DNA of 62,088 nt. It comes from Leptolyngbya sp. BC1307 (GTDB lineage: Bacteria; Cyanobacteriota; Cyanobacteriia; Phormidesmidales; Phormidesmidaceae). A program made the translations under genes and the position numbers. Within the stretch, counting starts at the first letter, position 1; each line of letters starts with the position of its first letter. The stretch spans positions 1 through 62,088 of the forward strand of contig NZ_NRTA01000025.1 of NCBI RefSeq assembly GCF_002286735.1. Reading direction: 5' to 3'. Below are positions 52,728 through 62,011 of this stretch, piece after piece. The notes under the pieces were generated by a model. It was not told the DNA's origin and searched no databases. It saw only the letters and a program-made list of their open reading frames with translations.

Positions 52728-55127
52728 ATGATATCAACTTCTGAACGCCTCACTACCTCCCAAACGTTCTCTCTGCAAGCCTATCAACGGCTGAGAGAAG
52801 GTTTGATGCAGCAGGCGCACCTATTCACATCAGTAACGACAGAGTCTCAGCCATCTGGCTGGTCTCAAAAGGTCGCTAGCGGAGACGCAGAGCACTCAGG
52901 CATTAGCAGCTTTGTGCTGATGCGCTCTCCGGCGCTGAATGTTTTGTTGACGGCTGCGCCAGTGGGTCAGCCTCGGCGGCGGGGAAGGTGCAAGAAGGCA
53001 GGCCGCAAGGAGACAACAGCGGCGGATGAGTACCAGGTGACGTTGACTTTTGATGAAAACGCGATCGCCCGATTTGTCGAGCAGGTGCAGAGCAATGTCG
53101 CCAGCTTCGCCCCAAACAAGCATCGAGAACCTCGTCAGATCACCTCACGCCGGACTTTAAATCAGGGGCCAGCCGCCCACTTAGCAGAGGCGTTTACTGC
53201 GGCGAGTGTCCGCGAGACAGCGGCTGAAGCCACCCCCCAGGCAGCTTTTATGCTGAGCTGGGCCAAGCGCCTGACCGCCTCGCCAGCAGAGCCCGAACAG
53301 CAGCCCTCAGCGACTCAGGCACCGATTGATCATCAGCTCAAGCAGAGCCAACTCCTCAATCAAATTATTACGCAGGTTCGCCATAGTCAGGACTTACCTG
53401 AGATTTTAGAGTCTGCCGTCAATCAGGTGCGATCGCTGATTTCCGCTGATCGTCTGGTGCTCCATCAGTTTGAGCAGCTTGAGCAGCCAGAGGGTGCAGC
53501 AGCGACTCCTGCGTCGTCTGATCTAGACCAGACAAGTCCCGCCGCTAGCGGTGAGCCGGTTCGGTCGGGCAGTGTCACTTACGAGTCGTGCCTCTCACCG
53601 GAGATTTCTTCAGTTTTACATGCCTCAGAGGTGGCCTGCTTTCAGCCATCGCTGCCCGCGCGAGCCGGTTATTTGATGGGCCAGCCCATCGCTGTGGACA
53701 ATGTCGATCAGCGGTATGCCCATGCGGACTGTCTACTCAATTTTTTGCACCAGGCTCAGGTCAAATCAAAAATTATTGCTCCTATTATTGTTCAGGATCA
53801 GCTATGGGGGCTGCTGATAGCCCACCAGTGCCGTCACTATCGTCATTGGCAGGAAGACGAAGCCGTATTTTTGCAGCAGGTGGCCGAGCATCTGGCTGTG
53901 GCCGTGAGTCAGGCCGGGCTCTATCAGCAGTTGCGCCAGCAGTCTGTCAGCTTAAAGAGCTGCGTGATTGAGCGCACGCAGAATTTGCACGACGCACTGG
54001 CGGCAGCCGAATCAGCTAATGTGACCAAAGACGAATTTCTCTCTACCATGAGCCACGAGCTAAGAACGCCGCTCACCTACATCATTGGCATGTCGGCAAC
54101 GCTGCTGCGCTGGTCGTTTGGCGCACTGAGCGATCGCCAGCGCAGCTACCTCACAACCATCAACCAGAGTGGCGAGCAGCTGTTAGATCTGATCAACAAT
54201 ATTCTCGAATTTGCCAAGGTTGAGGCAGGGCGATCGCTGCTAGAGTTTAGCGACCTTTCGCTTACTCAGCTAGTCAATACGGTTGCCGACCACCATCAAG
54301 CGCTGGTTAAAAAGCAAGGCGTTACCCTATCGCTTGCTTCTCAAATTGCCCCCGAAACTGACCCTCAAAGCGATCGCTTCAGAGCCGATGACAAACGCCT
54401 GCAGCAGATCGTTTCTAATTTGCTGCACAACGCGATCAGGTTTACGCCAGCAGGCGGTCAGATTGCTTTGCGCGTTTGGCGAGAGCCGCAGATGGTCATC
54501 TTTCAGGTAGAAGATACCGGTATCGGCATTCCTGACTCTCAGCAGAGCATTCTGTTTGAAAAATTCAAGCAGTTAGAATCTCCTTTTCAGCGCCAGTACT
54601 CAGGCACGGGGTTGGGGTTGGCGATGACTAAGCGCCTGGTAGAACTGCACGACGGGTCAATCCAGGTCAACTCTAAAGTAGGTAAAGGCTCTACCTTTAC
54701 AGTGCGGCTACCGGTGCAGCGCGATCCTCAACTGCCGCGCCATTACCAGGTGCCCTCTACCTTAGAAGACACGGCAGAGCGGGTGATTTTGCTAGAAGAC
54801 AGTGAAGAGAGTGCGGCGATCGCCTGCGACATGCTGATAGCGGCTGGTTACAAGGTGCTGTGGCTGATTAAGGCCGACCAGTTAGCTGCTCAGCTAGACT
54901 CGCTGCGCCCGGTCATGCTGATTGCCAATCTGTCTTTGCTAGGTCAGGATATCAACGCAGTCAAAGCCATTCAGCTAGCGGTGACGGCAGTTAACGCTAA
55001 GGTGCTAGCGCTGGTCAATCAGCAGTCCTCACCGTCTTCTCCTATGGCTCATCACGATATTCTCAGCAGGCCGATTGATCCTAAGGCACTGCTGGCCAAA
55101 GTGCGGCAGCTCACTACTCAGAAATAG
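52728..55127 (+). CDS. GAF-domain hybrid histidine kinase with degenerate receiver
   Basis: 799 residues from the ATG at 52728 (a TTG at 52686 would add 14). After a poorly conserved N-terminus comes a GAF domain (about 220-415) of the phytochrome-like class. Histidine kinase: H-box FLSTMSHELRTPLTY (about 440), N-box QQIVSNLLHNAIRFTP, G-boxes VEDTGIGIP and GTGLGLAMTKRLVELHDG. The C-terminal receiver (RVILLEDSEES) has Asn (LIANLSLLG) where the phosphoacceptor Asp should be, so it may not be phosphorylated. It is a predicted signal sensor with unknown partner. Confidence 0.87.
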   Translation: MISTSERLTTSQTFSLQAYQRLREGLMQQAHLFTSVTTESQPSGWSQKVASGDAEHSGISSFVLMRSPALNVLLTAAPVGQPRRRGRCKKAGRKETTAADEYQVTLTFDENAIARFVEQVQSNVASFAPNKHREPRQITSRRTLNQGPAAHLAEAFTAASVRETAAEATPQAAFMLSWAKRLTASPAEPEQQPSATQAPIDHQLKQSQLLNQIITQVRHSQDLPEILESAVNQVRSLISADRLVLHQFEQLEQPEGAAATPASSDLDQTSPAASGEPVRSGSVTYESCLSPEISSVLHASEVACFQPSLPARAGYLMGQPIAVDNVDQRYAHADCLLNFLHQAQVKSKIIAPIIVQDQLWGLLIAHQCRHYRHWQEDEAVFLQQVAEHLAVAVSQAGLYQQLRQQSVSLKSCVIERTQNLHDALAAAESANVTKDEFLSTMSHELRTPLTYIIGMSATLLRWSFGALSDRQRSYLTTINQSGEQLLDLINNILEFAKVEAGRSLLEFSDLSLTQLVNTVADHHQALVKKQGVTLSLASQIAPETDPQSDRFRADDKRLQQIVSNLLHNAIRFTPAGGQIALRVWREPQMVIFQVEDTGIGIPDSQQSILFEKFKQLESPFQRQYSGTGLGLAMTKRLVELHDGSIQVNSKVGKGSTFTVRLPVQRDPQLPRHYQVPSTLEDTAERVILLEDSEESAAIACDMLIAAGYKVLWLIKADQLAAQLDSLRPVMLIANLSLLGQDINAVKAIQLAVTAVNAKVLALVNQQSSPSSPMAHHDILSRPIDPKALLAKVRQLTTQK

Positions 55128-55544
55128 GCAGGGATTGACTAGTACAGAACTGCTCCGCTGCTGCAGGAATCTCTCGGCGGTGACTTTATGGCTTCTTTAA
55201 AGCCGATCAACTGCACTCTCCGTAATTTCGCTGATACCTGCAGACTTTTGTGCAATATTTGTGTTCTGAAAAACAGTTTTCCTCTTTTTTGACAAGCGTT
55301 TGTTAATCAATCAAATTAATTCAAATCAGCAATACTTATCAAAGACGGCTTCATCTCTATCCTGAGCAGGATTTCGGGGTACATTACCTCAAACGCCCCG
55401 CTTGTGCTGAGAAGAAACCGTCTTTTGTTGCGCCTAAAATGGGCCAGTAGTTTATAAAAATTAGACAGAAACTACACAAAAACTAGCTTCCGCTCAGTGA
55501 TGGTACTTAGTTTAGTTCTTCACTCGACAAACTGTGTTATTTGT
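55128..55544. other. Intergenic region with structured leader RNA before the M23 gene
   Basis: 417 nt. The middle (55340-55427) is a candidate structured RNA, described separately. The left part around 55245-55300 is AT-rich (TTTTTTGACAAG) and could hold the promoter. No ORF is seen. Confidence 0.5.
55340..55427 (+). ncRNA. Candidate three-way-junction leader RNA / riboswitch of the M23 peptidase gene
   Basis: Outer stem AAAGACGG (55341-55348) / CCGTCTTT (55418-55425), extended by CTTC / GAAG (55349-55352 / 55411-55414). It encloses hairpin ATCCT-GAGC-AGGAT (55359-55372) and a second stem CGGGG / CCCCG (55375-55379 / 55396-55400) with a 16-nt loop. The outer stem ends in TTTTG, a possible terminator. 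It lies 118 nt before the M23 start. Cyanobacterial cell-wall genes can be under c-di-AMP (ydaO) control, but I do not find the ydaO core, so the class is open. Confidence 0.45.
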
Positions 55545-56198
55545 ATGAAGCGATTTTTTTCTCCCTCGCTGCGTCAGCGGTTAGCCCCTCATGCTCGTCA
55601 GCGTAGCCGGGTCTATTGCGGCCTGCTAGTAGCCGGTAGCCTGCTGGTGGCTGGGCTGGGCGAAGTGGCTCCACAGCCCTTTAGAAAAGCCGCTACGGCT
55701 ACGCCTGATGCCCAAATTGCCCGCGCGGGTGAGCCCTGGCAGATAGCCTCTTTCCCGGTAGAAGGGTTTCAAGCTTACACTTCGGCTTTTGGCTATCGCG
55801 GCTCTTCTTTTCACTACGGCCTTGATATCGCTTCGCCCTCAGGTAGCTACATCCGCAACTGGTGGGAGGGCCGCGTTGTAGAGGTGTCTGATGACAGCGC
55901 CTGCGGTACTTCGGTGATCATTGAGTCTGGCGATTGGACGCATGTCTACTGTCACATGCAGGGCTACGTTACCTATGAGGGCGGCACCCGGGTGTTTGTT
56001 GATAGCGGCGGCGGGCTGCGTCTGGCTGAAGGACAAGGGGTAGCGACCGGCGATCGCATTGGCCGGGTTGGTATGACGGGCCGCACAACGGGGCCTCATC
56101 TGCACTGGGGAATGCGCTATCAGGGCAACTGGGTAGACCCCGCGCTGGTTCTTCAGGCCATGGCTGATGGTCAGCGCCGTGCCGCCTTGCCTCAGTAA
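55545..56198 (+). CDS. Exported M23-family metallopeptidase (LytM-like)
   Basis: 217 residues from the ATG at 55545 (MKRFFSPSLRQRLAP); an upstream frame from 55497 adds 16 residues without support. Signal/membrane segment VYCGLLVAGSLLVAGLG at about 25-41. The zinc site is complete: SSFHYGLDIASPSG (HxxxD, about 90) and GPHLHWGMRYQG (HxH, about 187). It cuts peptidoglycan cross-bridges in the periplasm. A structured RNA leader and a downstream terminator frame it. Confidence 0.92.
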   Translation: MKRFFSPSLRQRLAPHARQRSRVYCGLLVAGSLLVAGLGEVAPQPFRKAATATPDAQIARAGEPWQIASFPVEGFQAYTSAFGYRGSSFHYGLDIASPSGSYIRNWWEGRVVEVSDDSACGTSVIIESGDWTHVYCHMQGYVTYEGGTRVFVDSGGGLRLAEGQGVATGDRIGRVGMTGRTTGPHLHWGMRYQGNWVDPALVLQAMADGQRRAALPQ

Positions 56199-56233
56199 CA
56201 TCAGGCAGTCTAGATTTCAGCAGATCATGTAAA

Positions 56234-56285
56234 AAGGCCACTGCTCTCTGGGTGTTATCTCCAAGAAGCAGCGGCCTTAATTTTT
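56234..56285 (+). terminator. Terminator of the M23 gene
   Basis: AAGGCCACTGCT (56234-56245) pairs with AGCAGCGGCCTT (56267-56278), one mismatch in 12, followed by AATTTTT. The loop is 21 nt. It can act for the M23 transcript and, in part, for ftsH from the other side. Confidence 0.8.
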
Positions 56286-56316
56286 CAGTGGCTGTTCAGT
56301 AGCTGACAGGGCTCGG

Positions 56317-58374
56317 CTATTGACCCACTATTGACTCAGTGAGTTTGACGGTATCTTTGTCGGGTACCTGAATGTATTCGCTGACAATGTGACGAAACTC
56401 GTCGCCATCGATAGTCTCTTTTTCGATTAGCGTATCTACCAGCCGGTCAACCAGGGTGCGATTGTTGCTGATAATGGCGATCGCTTTTTCCAGGCTTTCT
56501 TGCGCGATCGCCCGCACCTTTTCATCAATTTTGGTGGCTAGCTGGTCGGAATACTCATGGCCGCCGCCCATCAGGTTTGACTGGCCCAAAAAGGGCTGGG
56601 AGTTAGCGCTTTCTAGGGCAAAAGACCCTAGCTCAGACATACCGTAGCGAGTGACCATCTGCCGGGCAATGCGAGTCACCTGCTCAATATCGCTGCTAGC
56701 GCCAACAGTGACTTCGTCATGGCCAAAGATCACTTCTTCAGCGGCACGACCCCCCAGCGCGACCACCAGCTGATCGACAATCTCACCGTAGGAGATCAGG
56801 CCGTCATCTACCTGCTCTTCTTTAGGCAAAAAGCTAGCAAAGCCGCCGACGCCACCTGATCGCGGGATAATCGTCACCTTGTTCAGCGGGCTGGCATTCT
56901 TACACAGGGTGCCTGCTAGGGCATGGCCGACTTCGTGATAGGCGACCAGTCGCTTTTTCTTGCTGTCTAGCAGCGGGGTCAGGCTCAGACCCATCGTCAG
57001 CCGGTCAATGGCGTCATTGACTTCTAGCATGGTGACGGCAGTTTTACGGCGACGGGCGGTGAGAATGGCCGCTTCGTTCAGCAGGTTAGCGAGCTGCGCG
57101 CCTGAGAAGCCGGGGGTGCGACGGGCGATCGCCTCCATCTTGACTTCTTCACTAATTTTTTTGTCGCGGGCATGCACCCGTAAAATACCCAGGCGACCGT
57201 TGTAGCCGGGCAGATCTACCATCACCTGGCGGTCAAAGCGACCGGGGCGCAGCAAGGCTGAGTCGAGCACGTCGGGGCGGTTGGTGGCCGCGATGATGAT
57301 AATGCCGCTGTTACCCTCAAAGCCGTCCATTTCGGTCAGCAGCTGGTTGAGCGTTTGCTCGCGCTCATCGTTACCGCCGCCAATGCCAGTGCCGCGCTGC
57401 CGACCGACTGCGTCAATCTCATCGATAAAGACGATACAGGGGGAAGCTTCTTTGGCTTTTTTGAACAGGTCACGGACGCGAGAAGCGCCAACCCCGACAA
57501 ACATTTCGACAAATTCGGAGCCAGAAATACTGAAGAAGGGCGTACCGGCTTCGCCAGCGATCGCCTTGGCCAGCAGCGTTTTACCTGTGCCTGGAGGCCC
57601 GACTAGCAGCACACCTTTGGGAATGCGCGCGCCAATTGCGGTAAATCGCTCAGGATTTTTGAGAAAGGTCACGACTTCTTGTAGCTCTTCTTTGGCTTCA
57701 TCAATACCGGCCACATCGTCAAACACGACGCCGGTTTTTGCCTCCATTTGAAAGCGCGCCTTTGATTTGCCAAAGCTCATTGCCCCGCCGCCTGAGCCCG
57801 CTGATTTTCGCAGCAGCATCAGCATGGCGAATACGACGATCATGCCGATAAAAGCGGTGGTGGCAAAGCCTGTGAGTGCGCTGTTATCGCTGTTGGGGCT
57901 GGCTTCCCAAGCGACGTCATTGGCTTGGAGTCGTTCTTGCAGGTCGAGGTTGCGGTCGTTGGCAAATATTTTGACTTCGCGGAACGGGGCATCTTCTGCG
58001 TCTGACTTGAGCCGGACTCTGGCAACGCCGCCCATCTGGTCAAGCTCTAATTCTGCGACTTCGCCGTTATCAATTTTTTTCAGCAGCTCGCCGTAGGTGA
58101 TGGCTTCTTCCTCACCGCCCGTCTGGGTAGCTTCGGGTGGGGGCGTTTGAGTTTCGGCTTCTGTGGTGGGGGCTGTTGTTTGGGCTATGGCAGGCGATCG
58201 CCCGACCCAGCCTTGACCCAACAGCATTGTGACGGCGAGCGTACCAGCGGTCAGCGCCCCAAAGACAGTACGCCCAAAGACAGCACGCAGCGGCGATGGG
58301 GACTGCACCGACTGGCTGGGCACGGCAGATTGAGATTGCTGGGGGGCGGGGCTGTTCATCGCAGAGTTAACCAT
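56317..58374 (-). CDS. ftsH: FtsH, membrane AAA+ zinc protease
   Basis: 685 residues from the ATG at 58374. A signal-like membrane segment (about 35-55), a periplasmic/lumenal part (about 60-160), then a second segment ([17 protein letters not shown]). AAA+ domain: Walker [12 protein letters not shown] (about 265), Walker [36 protein letters not shown]. The zinc site is HEVGH (about 480), with the third ligand in the C-terminal domain. It degrades damaged thylakoid proteins such as D1. A 60-residue Ser/Gln-rich N-terminus exceeds the usual bacterial length. Confidence 0.96.
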   Translation of the reverse strand: MVNSAMNSPAPQQSQSAVPSQSVQSPSPLRAVFGRTVFGALTAGTLAVTMLLGQGWVGRSPAIAQTTAPTTEAETQTPPPEATQTGGEEEAITYGELLKKIDNGEVAELELDQMGGVARVRLKSDAEDAPFREVKIFANDRNLDLQERLQANDVAWEASPNSDNSALTGFATTAFIGMIVVFAMLMLLRKSAGSGGGAMSFGKSKARFQMEAKTGVVFDDVAGIDEAKEELQEVVTFLKNPERFTAIGARIPKGVLLVGPPGTGKTLLAKAIAGEAGTPFFSISGSEFVEMFVGVGASRVRDLFKKAKEASPCIVFIDEIDAVGRQRGTGIGGGNDEREQTLNQLLTEMDGFEGNSGIIIIAATNRPDVLDSALLRPGRFDRQVMVDLPGYNGRLGILRVHARDKKISEEVKMEAIARRTPGFSGAQLANLLNEAAILTARRRKTAVTMLEVNDAIDRLTMGLSLTPLLDSKKKRLVAYHEVGHALAGTLCKNASPLNKVTIIPRSGGVGGFASFLPKEEQVDDGLISYGEIVDQLVVALGGRAAEEVIFGHDEVTVGASSDIEQVTRIARQMVTRYGMSELGSFALESANSQPFLGQSNLMGGGHEYSDQLATKIDEKVRAIAQESLEKAIAIISNNRTLVDRLVDTLIEKETIDGDEFRHIVSEYIQVPDKDTVKLTESIVGQ

Positions 58375-58626
58375 CACTATGAGAGTGCAAACCTAAAGGG
58401 GTTAAGAAAAAACGTAAGCGCTTTCAAGCTAGTCTAACCTTCTGACTCTGTAAGTGACTGGCAAAAGATACATCTCCGGCAGCCCTCAACAAAAATTCAG
58501 AGAATTTACTGAGGCTTCATCGTTTTAACTATCCTGAGTGATTGGCCTGGTTAGAGTAACCAGCACCGCTCCTAAAAGACTATCTTTAACCAGAGAGTGA
58601 GTCTACGTTTTGTGGAGCGCTAAGCG

Positions 58627-59568
58627 ATGGCAGCGGTGCCCTTTAGCATTGTAATTACGACTTATAACCGGCTTGACCTGCTCAAGCGAGCGGTGCAGTC
58701 GGCTTTTGACCAAACGGTGCCTGCGCAGGTAGTGGTGGTAGACAATGCCTCGACTGATGGGACATCGGCTTATGTAGAGTCGCTGGGCGATCGCGTCACC
58801 TACGTGCGCAACTCAACCAATACCAAACATGCAGGCGCGGTGAATGTAGGGGTAGAAGCGGCCAGCGGCGAGTGGATCAAGCTAGTAGATGACGACGACT
58901 ATCTGGCAACTGACTGCATAGAAAAAATGGCTGAGGCGGTGAGTCTGCGGCCCGCTGCGGTGATTTGCTCCTGCCAGGCAGCGCAGGTCGATACTGAAGA
59001 ACGCGAACTGAGCCGCACGCCCAGCACTGGCCCCGGTGAAGTCTTTTACATTCCTCAGGGCGATATTCACTACGGCATGTTGCTAGAAGTGGTGCCGTTT
59101 GGTACGCCGATTCAGGTGGCGGTACGGCGAGATGCCTTTCTCAAGTCGGGCGGCTGGGATTTGAGCATGACGAGCTGTGACGATATCGACTCTTGGATTC
59201 GGGTGGCTGAGCATGGCGATGCGCTGTTTATCAATCAGTGTTTGGCTTATCGCACGGTTTGGCCGGGTGGCTACGACCAAAAAATTGCGCTACAGCGGCG
59301 GTTACAGACGAATATGCTGATCAAAGAGCGGATCTATGCGCGGATTGGCGAGCAGCACCAAGCTCAGATCCCTAAGCTGGCGACTATTCGTCAGTATTTG
59401 CATTTGCACTGGGCGCTGGTGGCGCTCAAGCAAAAGCAGCCGCTGGTGACTGCTGCTTTGGGGTTTCCGGCGGCGCTGTCTCCTCAGGCGTGGCAGCTTT
59501 TGCAGCAGGCGGTGCGGTTTAAGAAAGTGGGGGCGATCGCGCCTATTCAAAAAATCGCGCTGGCGTAG
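58627..59568 (+). CDS. Family 2 glycosyltransferase
   Basis: 313 residues. GT-A fold: IVITTYNRLDLLKRAVQ (about 8-24), VVVDNASTDGTSAYVES (about 38-54), and the Asp-rich WIKLVDDDDYLATDC (about 83-97) that binds the nucleotide-sugar metal. A later GWDLSMTSCDDIDSW (about 176) provides a second acidic group. No membrane segment, so it acts in the cytosol. The sugar and acceptor are unknown. It lies alone, 72 nt before rpsD. Confidence 0.9.
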   Translation: MAAVPFSIVITTYNRLDLLKRAVQSAFDQTVPAQVVVVDNASTDGTSAYVESLGDRVTYVRNSTNTKHAGAVNVGVEAASGEWIKLVDDDDYLATDCIEKMAEAVSLRPAAVICSCQAAQVDTEERELSRTPSTGPGEVFYIPQGDIHYGMLLEVVPFGTPIQVAVRRDAFLKSGGWDLSMTSCDDIDSWIRVAEHGDALFINQCLAYRTVWPGGYDQKIALQRRLQTNMLIKERIYARIGEQHQAQIPKLATIRQYLHLHWALVALKQKQPLVTAALGFPAALSPQAWQLLQQAVRFKKVGAIAPIQKIALA

Positions 59569-59600
59569 CAAGGCAGCAAAACCAGCGGCAGGTTGTAGGC

Positions 59601-59606
59601 TATAAT
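59601..59606 (+). promoter_or_regulatory. -10 box of the rpsD promoter
   Basis: A perfect TATAAT lies 35 nt before the rpsD start, and GGAG stands in the leader six bases before the ATG. No good -35 box is seen at 17 nt, which is common in cyanobacterial promoters. Confidence 0.5.
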
Positions 59607-59640
59607 GCCAGATCTGTGAACAAATTTAGTTGGAGAAACA

Positions 59641-60249
59641 ATGTCTCGATATAGAGGTCCTCGCCTAAGAGTGGTGCGCCGCTTAGGCGACCTGCCGGGT
59701 TTAACCCGCAAATCGGCTCGGAAAGCGTATCCCCCTGGACAGCACGGTCAGGCTCGTAAAAAGAAGTCTGAGTACGGCATTCGTCTAGAAGAGAAGCAAA
59801 AGCTTCGTTACAACTATGGTGTTACCGAGCGCCAGCTCCTCCGCTACGTGAAAAAAGCACGTCGGGCCGGGGGTTCTACCGGACAGGTGATTTTACAGCA
59901 GCTAGAGATGCGGCTGGACAACACGGCGTTTCGTTTGGGTATGGGACCAACCATCCCGGCGGCGCGGCAAGTGGTCAATCACGGGCATCTTACGGTCAAT
60001 GGCCGGGTAGTGAGCATTCCGAGCTATCAGTGTCGTCCGGGTGATGTAATTGGGGTACGCAATAAGGAAGCTTCTCGGAAGCTTGTAGAGTCGAACTTGG
60101 AGTTTCCAGGTTTGGCCAACATTCCCGCTCACCTGGAGTTTGACAAGGGCAAGATGGAAGCGAAGGTCAATAGCGTCATTGAGCGCGAATGGATTGCGCT
60201 GAACATCAATGAGCTGCTGGTCGTTGAGTACTACTCACGTCAGGCTTAA
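59641..60249 (+). CDS. rpsD: 30S ribosomal protein S4
   Basis: 202 residues, the standard length. The N-terminus reads [20 protein letters not shown]. The S4 RNA-binding domain (about 92-150) has [13 protein letters not shown] and [16 protein letters not shown]4 nucleates 30S assembly and usually represses its own operon. It is a single gene with its own -10 box and a strong terminator. Confidence 0.98.
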   Translation: MSRYRGPRLRVVRRLGDLPGLTRKSARKAYPPGQHGQARKKKSEYGIRLEEKQKLRYNYGVTERQLLRYVKKARRAGGSTGQVILQQLEMRLDNTAFRLGMGPTIPAARQVVNHGHLTVNGRVVSIPSYQCRPGDVIGVRNKEASRKLVESNLEFPGLANIPAHLEFDKGKMEAKVNSVIEREWIALNINELLVVEYYSRQA

Positions 60250-60286
60250 CATCAGACTTGTAACGTCCGAAACCAGATTTTTATAG

Positions 60287-60326
60287 CAAAAGCCACCCAG
60301 TTTTCGGATCGAGTGGCTTTTGTTTT
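60287..60326 (+). terminator. Terminator of rpsD
   Basis: CAAAAGCCAC (60287-60296) and GTGGCTTTTG (60313-60322) pair perfectly over 10 bp and are followed by TTTT. The 16-nt loop contains no gene. It lies 38 nt after the rpsD stop. Confidence 0.9.
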
Positions 60327-60548
60327 AGCCCAATTTTGTAAGGGAAAAGAACTTGTAGTTTTCGTCTTGTGAATGAAGGATTGATTGCTTGGATTTACTA
60401 GCCTGCGATCAGCTATGTTTAGACAGAAACTTCTCGCCTATCTCCCTGTGATTAGATGGCAAGCATAGCTCCCTTTTGAGACTTTAGGATTACGTATGAG
60501 AATATAGAAATCTGATCAGTTTTCTTTTCAATCACCCTCTGCTATCCC

Positions 60549-61844
60549 ATGAAAATTAAGATTGACAAAATTTCAGGTCTTCTCGAATCAAACAGCTTTT
60601 TACGTGCTTTCTGGGCTGAGTTGCGGAGTAAATTCGGAAAATGTGCTTGGAATTATCAACCGCACAAGGATGGAGCTTCACAAACCATATTTCTTGGCTG
60701 GGCTGATATAGATCAGGAAGATGTGATATCTATCTCGCTTACGTACAGTCAAAAAGCTGTAATTAGCGGAATCCATTTTGGAGAGCAGTTCGGTAAATCC
60801 ATAAATGAAGAAAGTGAATTGGGGCAACAATTGAAAGATGCTGTTGATAGGGCATATCAGCGCCGAAATAATCCTGTAATCAAAACTTTAGAAGCGCCAG
60901 TTTCCTCACTCTACAGATCACTCGCTCCTTATTCCGGTCAGTGGTTTGAAATTTCACCAGACCAGCATCCTGCTACCTCTCTGCTCAAGATCAAAGTAAG
61001 GGCCTTTGATGGCGTAGATGCTAAAGCAGAAGTTTTGCGTATCTCGTCATGTTTGTTGGATATTCTTAGCGTAGAAACAAATAGCCTCTTCTGGCTTTCA
61101 GGTCAAGAGGATAGGCAAGACATCATATCTGACATGGAGTCAGAAAAAACAAGTTACCCGGAGGTAAATACTTTTGTTTCCGACGAAGAATGGATGGATG
61201 ACATTCCACACTACAGCGGTTATCTACTTCTTTCATCTCAGGCTGTTCAATTTTTTGATCGCATCGTGTCTGGAAATGAGCTAAGTTCTGAAGAAGAAGC
61301 TTTTATCCGTTCTTGCCATCACTTTCATGTAGCGAGAGAACAAGATGCGTTAATCTACGACCGATTAATCTTTACGGGAGAACAGGAGAATGAAGATGGA
61401 GTAACCACTGTATCCCTGCAAGAACATCCCCGACTAAAATCAGTATCAACACTTTTTTCTAGACGAGCAGAAGAGCTTGCCACTGTGTTGTATATGTCAG
61501 CAATTGAAGTAGCTTCAACAATTGACTCTAATCCTTCAGGAAGGTGCGATAGCTGCGGTCAGGTGCAATATAAAATTTCGGCACGAGTCGTTGACTATGT
61601 GAAAAAATATCTGGCGTTAGAAGAGGGACATTCCCTCATTAAAATATTCAAATCTCACTATCAAAAGAGATCGAAATACCTTCATGAAGGTGCTATCCTG
61701 CGTGACAATTCATATACTGGGACGACTATACCTCGATTGGATCCTTCATCAGAGTCTGGTGTGTCTGAAAGAACCTCGGTACGTTTAATGAACTTGCGGG
61801 AGTGGATTGGTTACATGCTGCGCCAGCAATTAAAATCGATGTAA
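60549..61844 (+). CDS. Protein with C-terminal Apea-like HEPN domain
   Basis: 431 residues. The first ~280 residues match no family I recognise. Residues about 300-425 look like the Apea-like HEPN domain: VSTLFSRRAEELATVLYMSA, a CDSCGQVQYK zinc-type Cys pair, and KRSKYLHEGAIL, which contains the R-X4-H motif (RSKYLH) of HEPN RNases. A final helix NLREWIGYMLRQQL completes it. HEPN proteins are often toxins or phage-defence RNases. There is no antitoxin beside it. The gene is more AT-rich than its neighbours and has no GCGATCGC. Confidence 0.7.
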   Translation: MKIKIDKISGLLESNSFLRAFWAELRSKFGKCAWNYQPHKDGASQTIFLGWADIDQEDVISISLTYSQKAVISGIHFGEQFGKSINEESELGQQLKDAVDRAYQRRNNPVIKTLEAPVSSLYRSLAPYSGQWFEISPDQHPATSLLKIKVRAFDGVDAKAEVLRISSCLLDILSVETNSLFWLSGQEDRQDIISDMESEKTSYPEVNTFVSDEEWMDDIPHYSGYLLLSSQAVQFFDRIVSGNELSSEEEAFIRSCHHFHVAREQDALIYDRLIFTGEQENEDGVTTVSLQEHPRLKSVSTLFSRRAEELATVLYMSAIEVASTIDSNPSGRCDSCGQVQYKISARVVDYVKKYLALEEGHSLIKIFKSHYQKRSKYLHEGAILRDNSYTGTTIPRLDPSSESGVSERTSVRLMNLREWIGYMLRQQLKSM

Positions 61845-62011
61845 TCTAAGTCGCTTGCAGATGCCCCTAACACTTTATTGGCGCGGGTGGGTCAGAGGTT
61901 ATTGATAAGTGTTCAAATCTATCTACCGCCACACGACTGCACTGTTAGATGGGCTATCTTGCCTAATTTGATTAGTAGGGTGACTGAGACTCCTGATTGA
62001 CTGACAAAAGA

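Noticed and set aside
55340-55427. ydaO (c-di-AMP) riboswitch
   Set aside because: Context fits, but the GGGGTGAA-type core is absent, so the class is not assigned.
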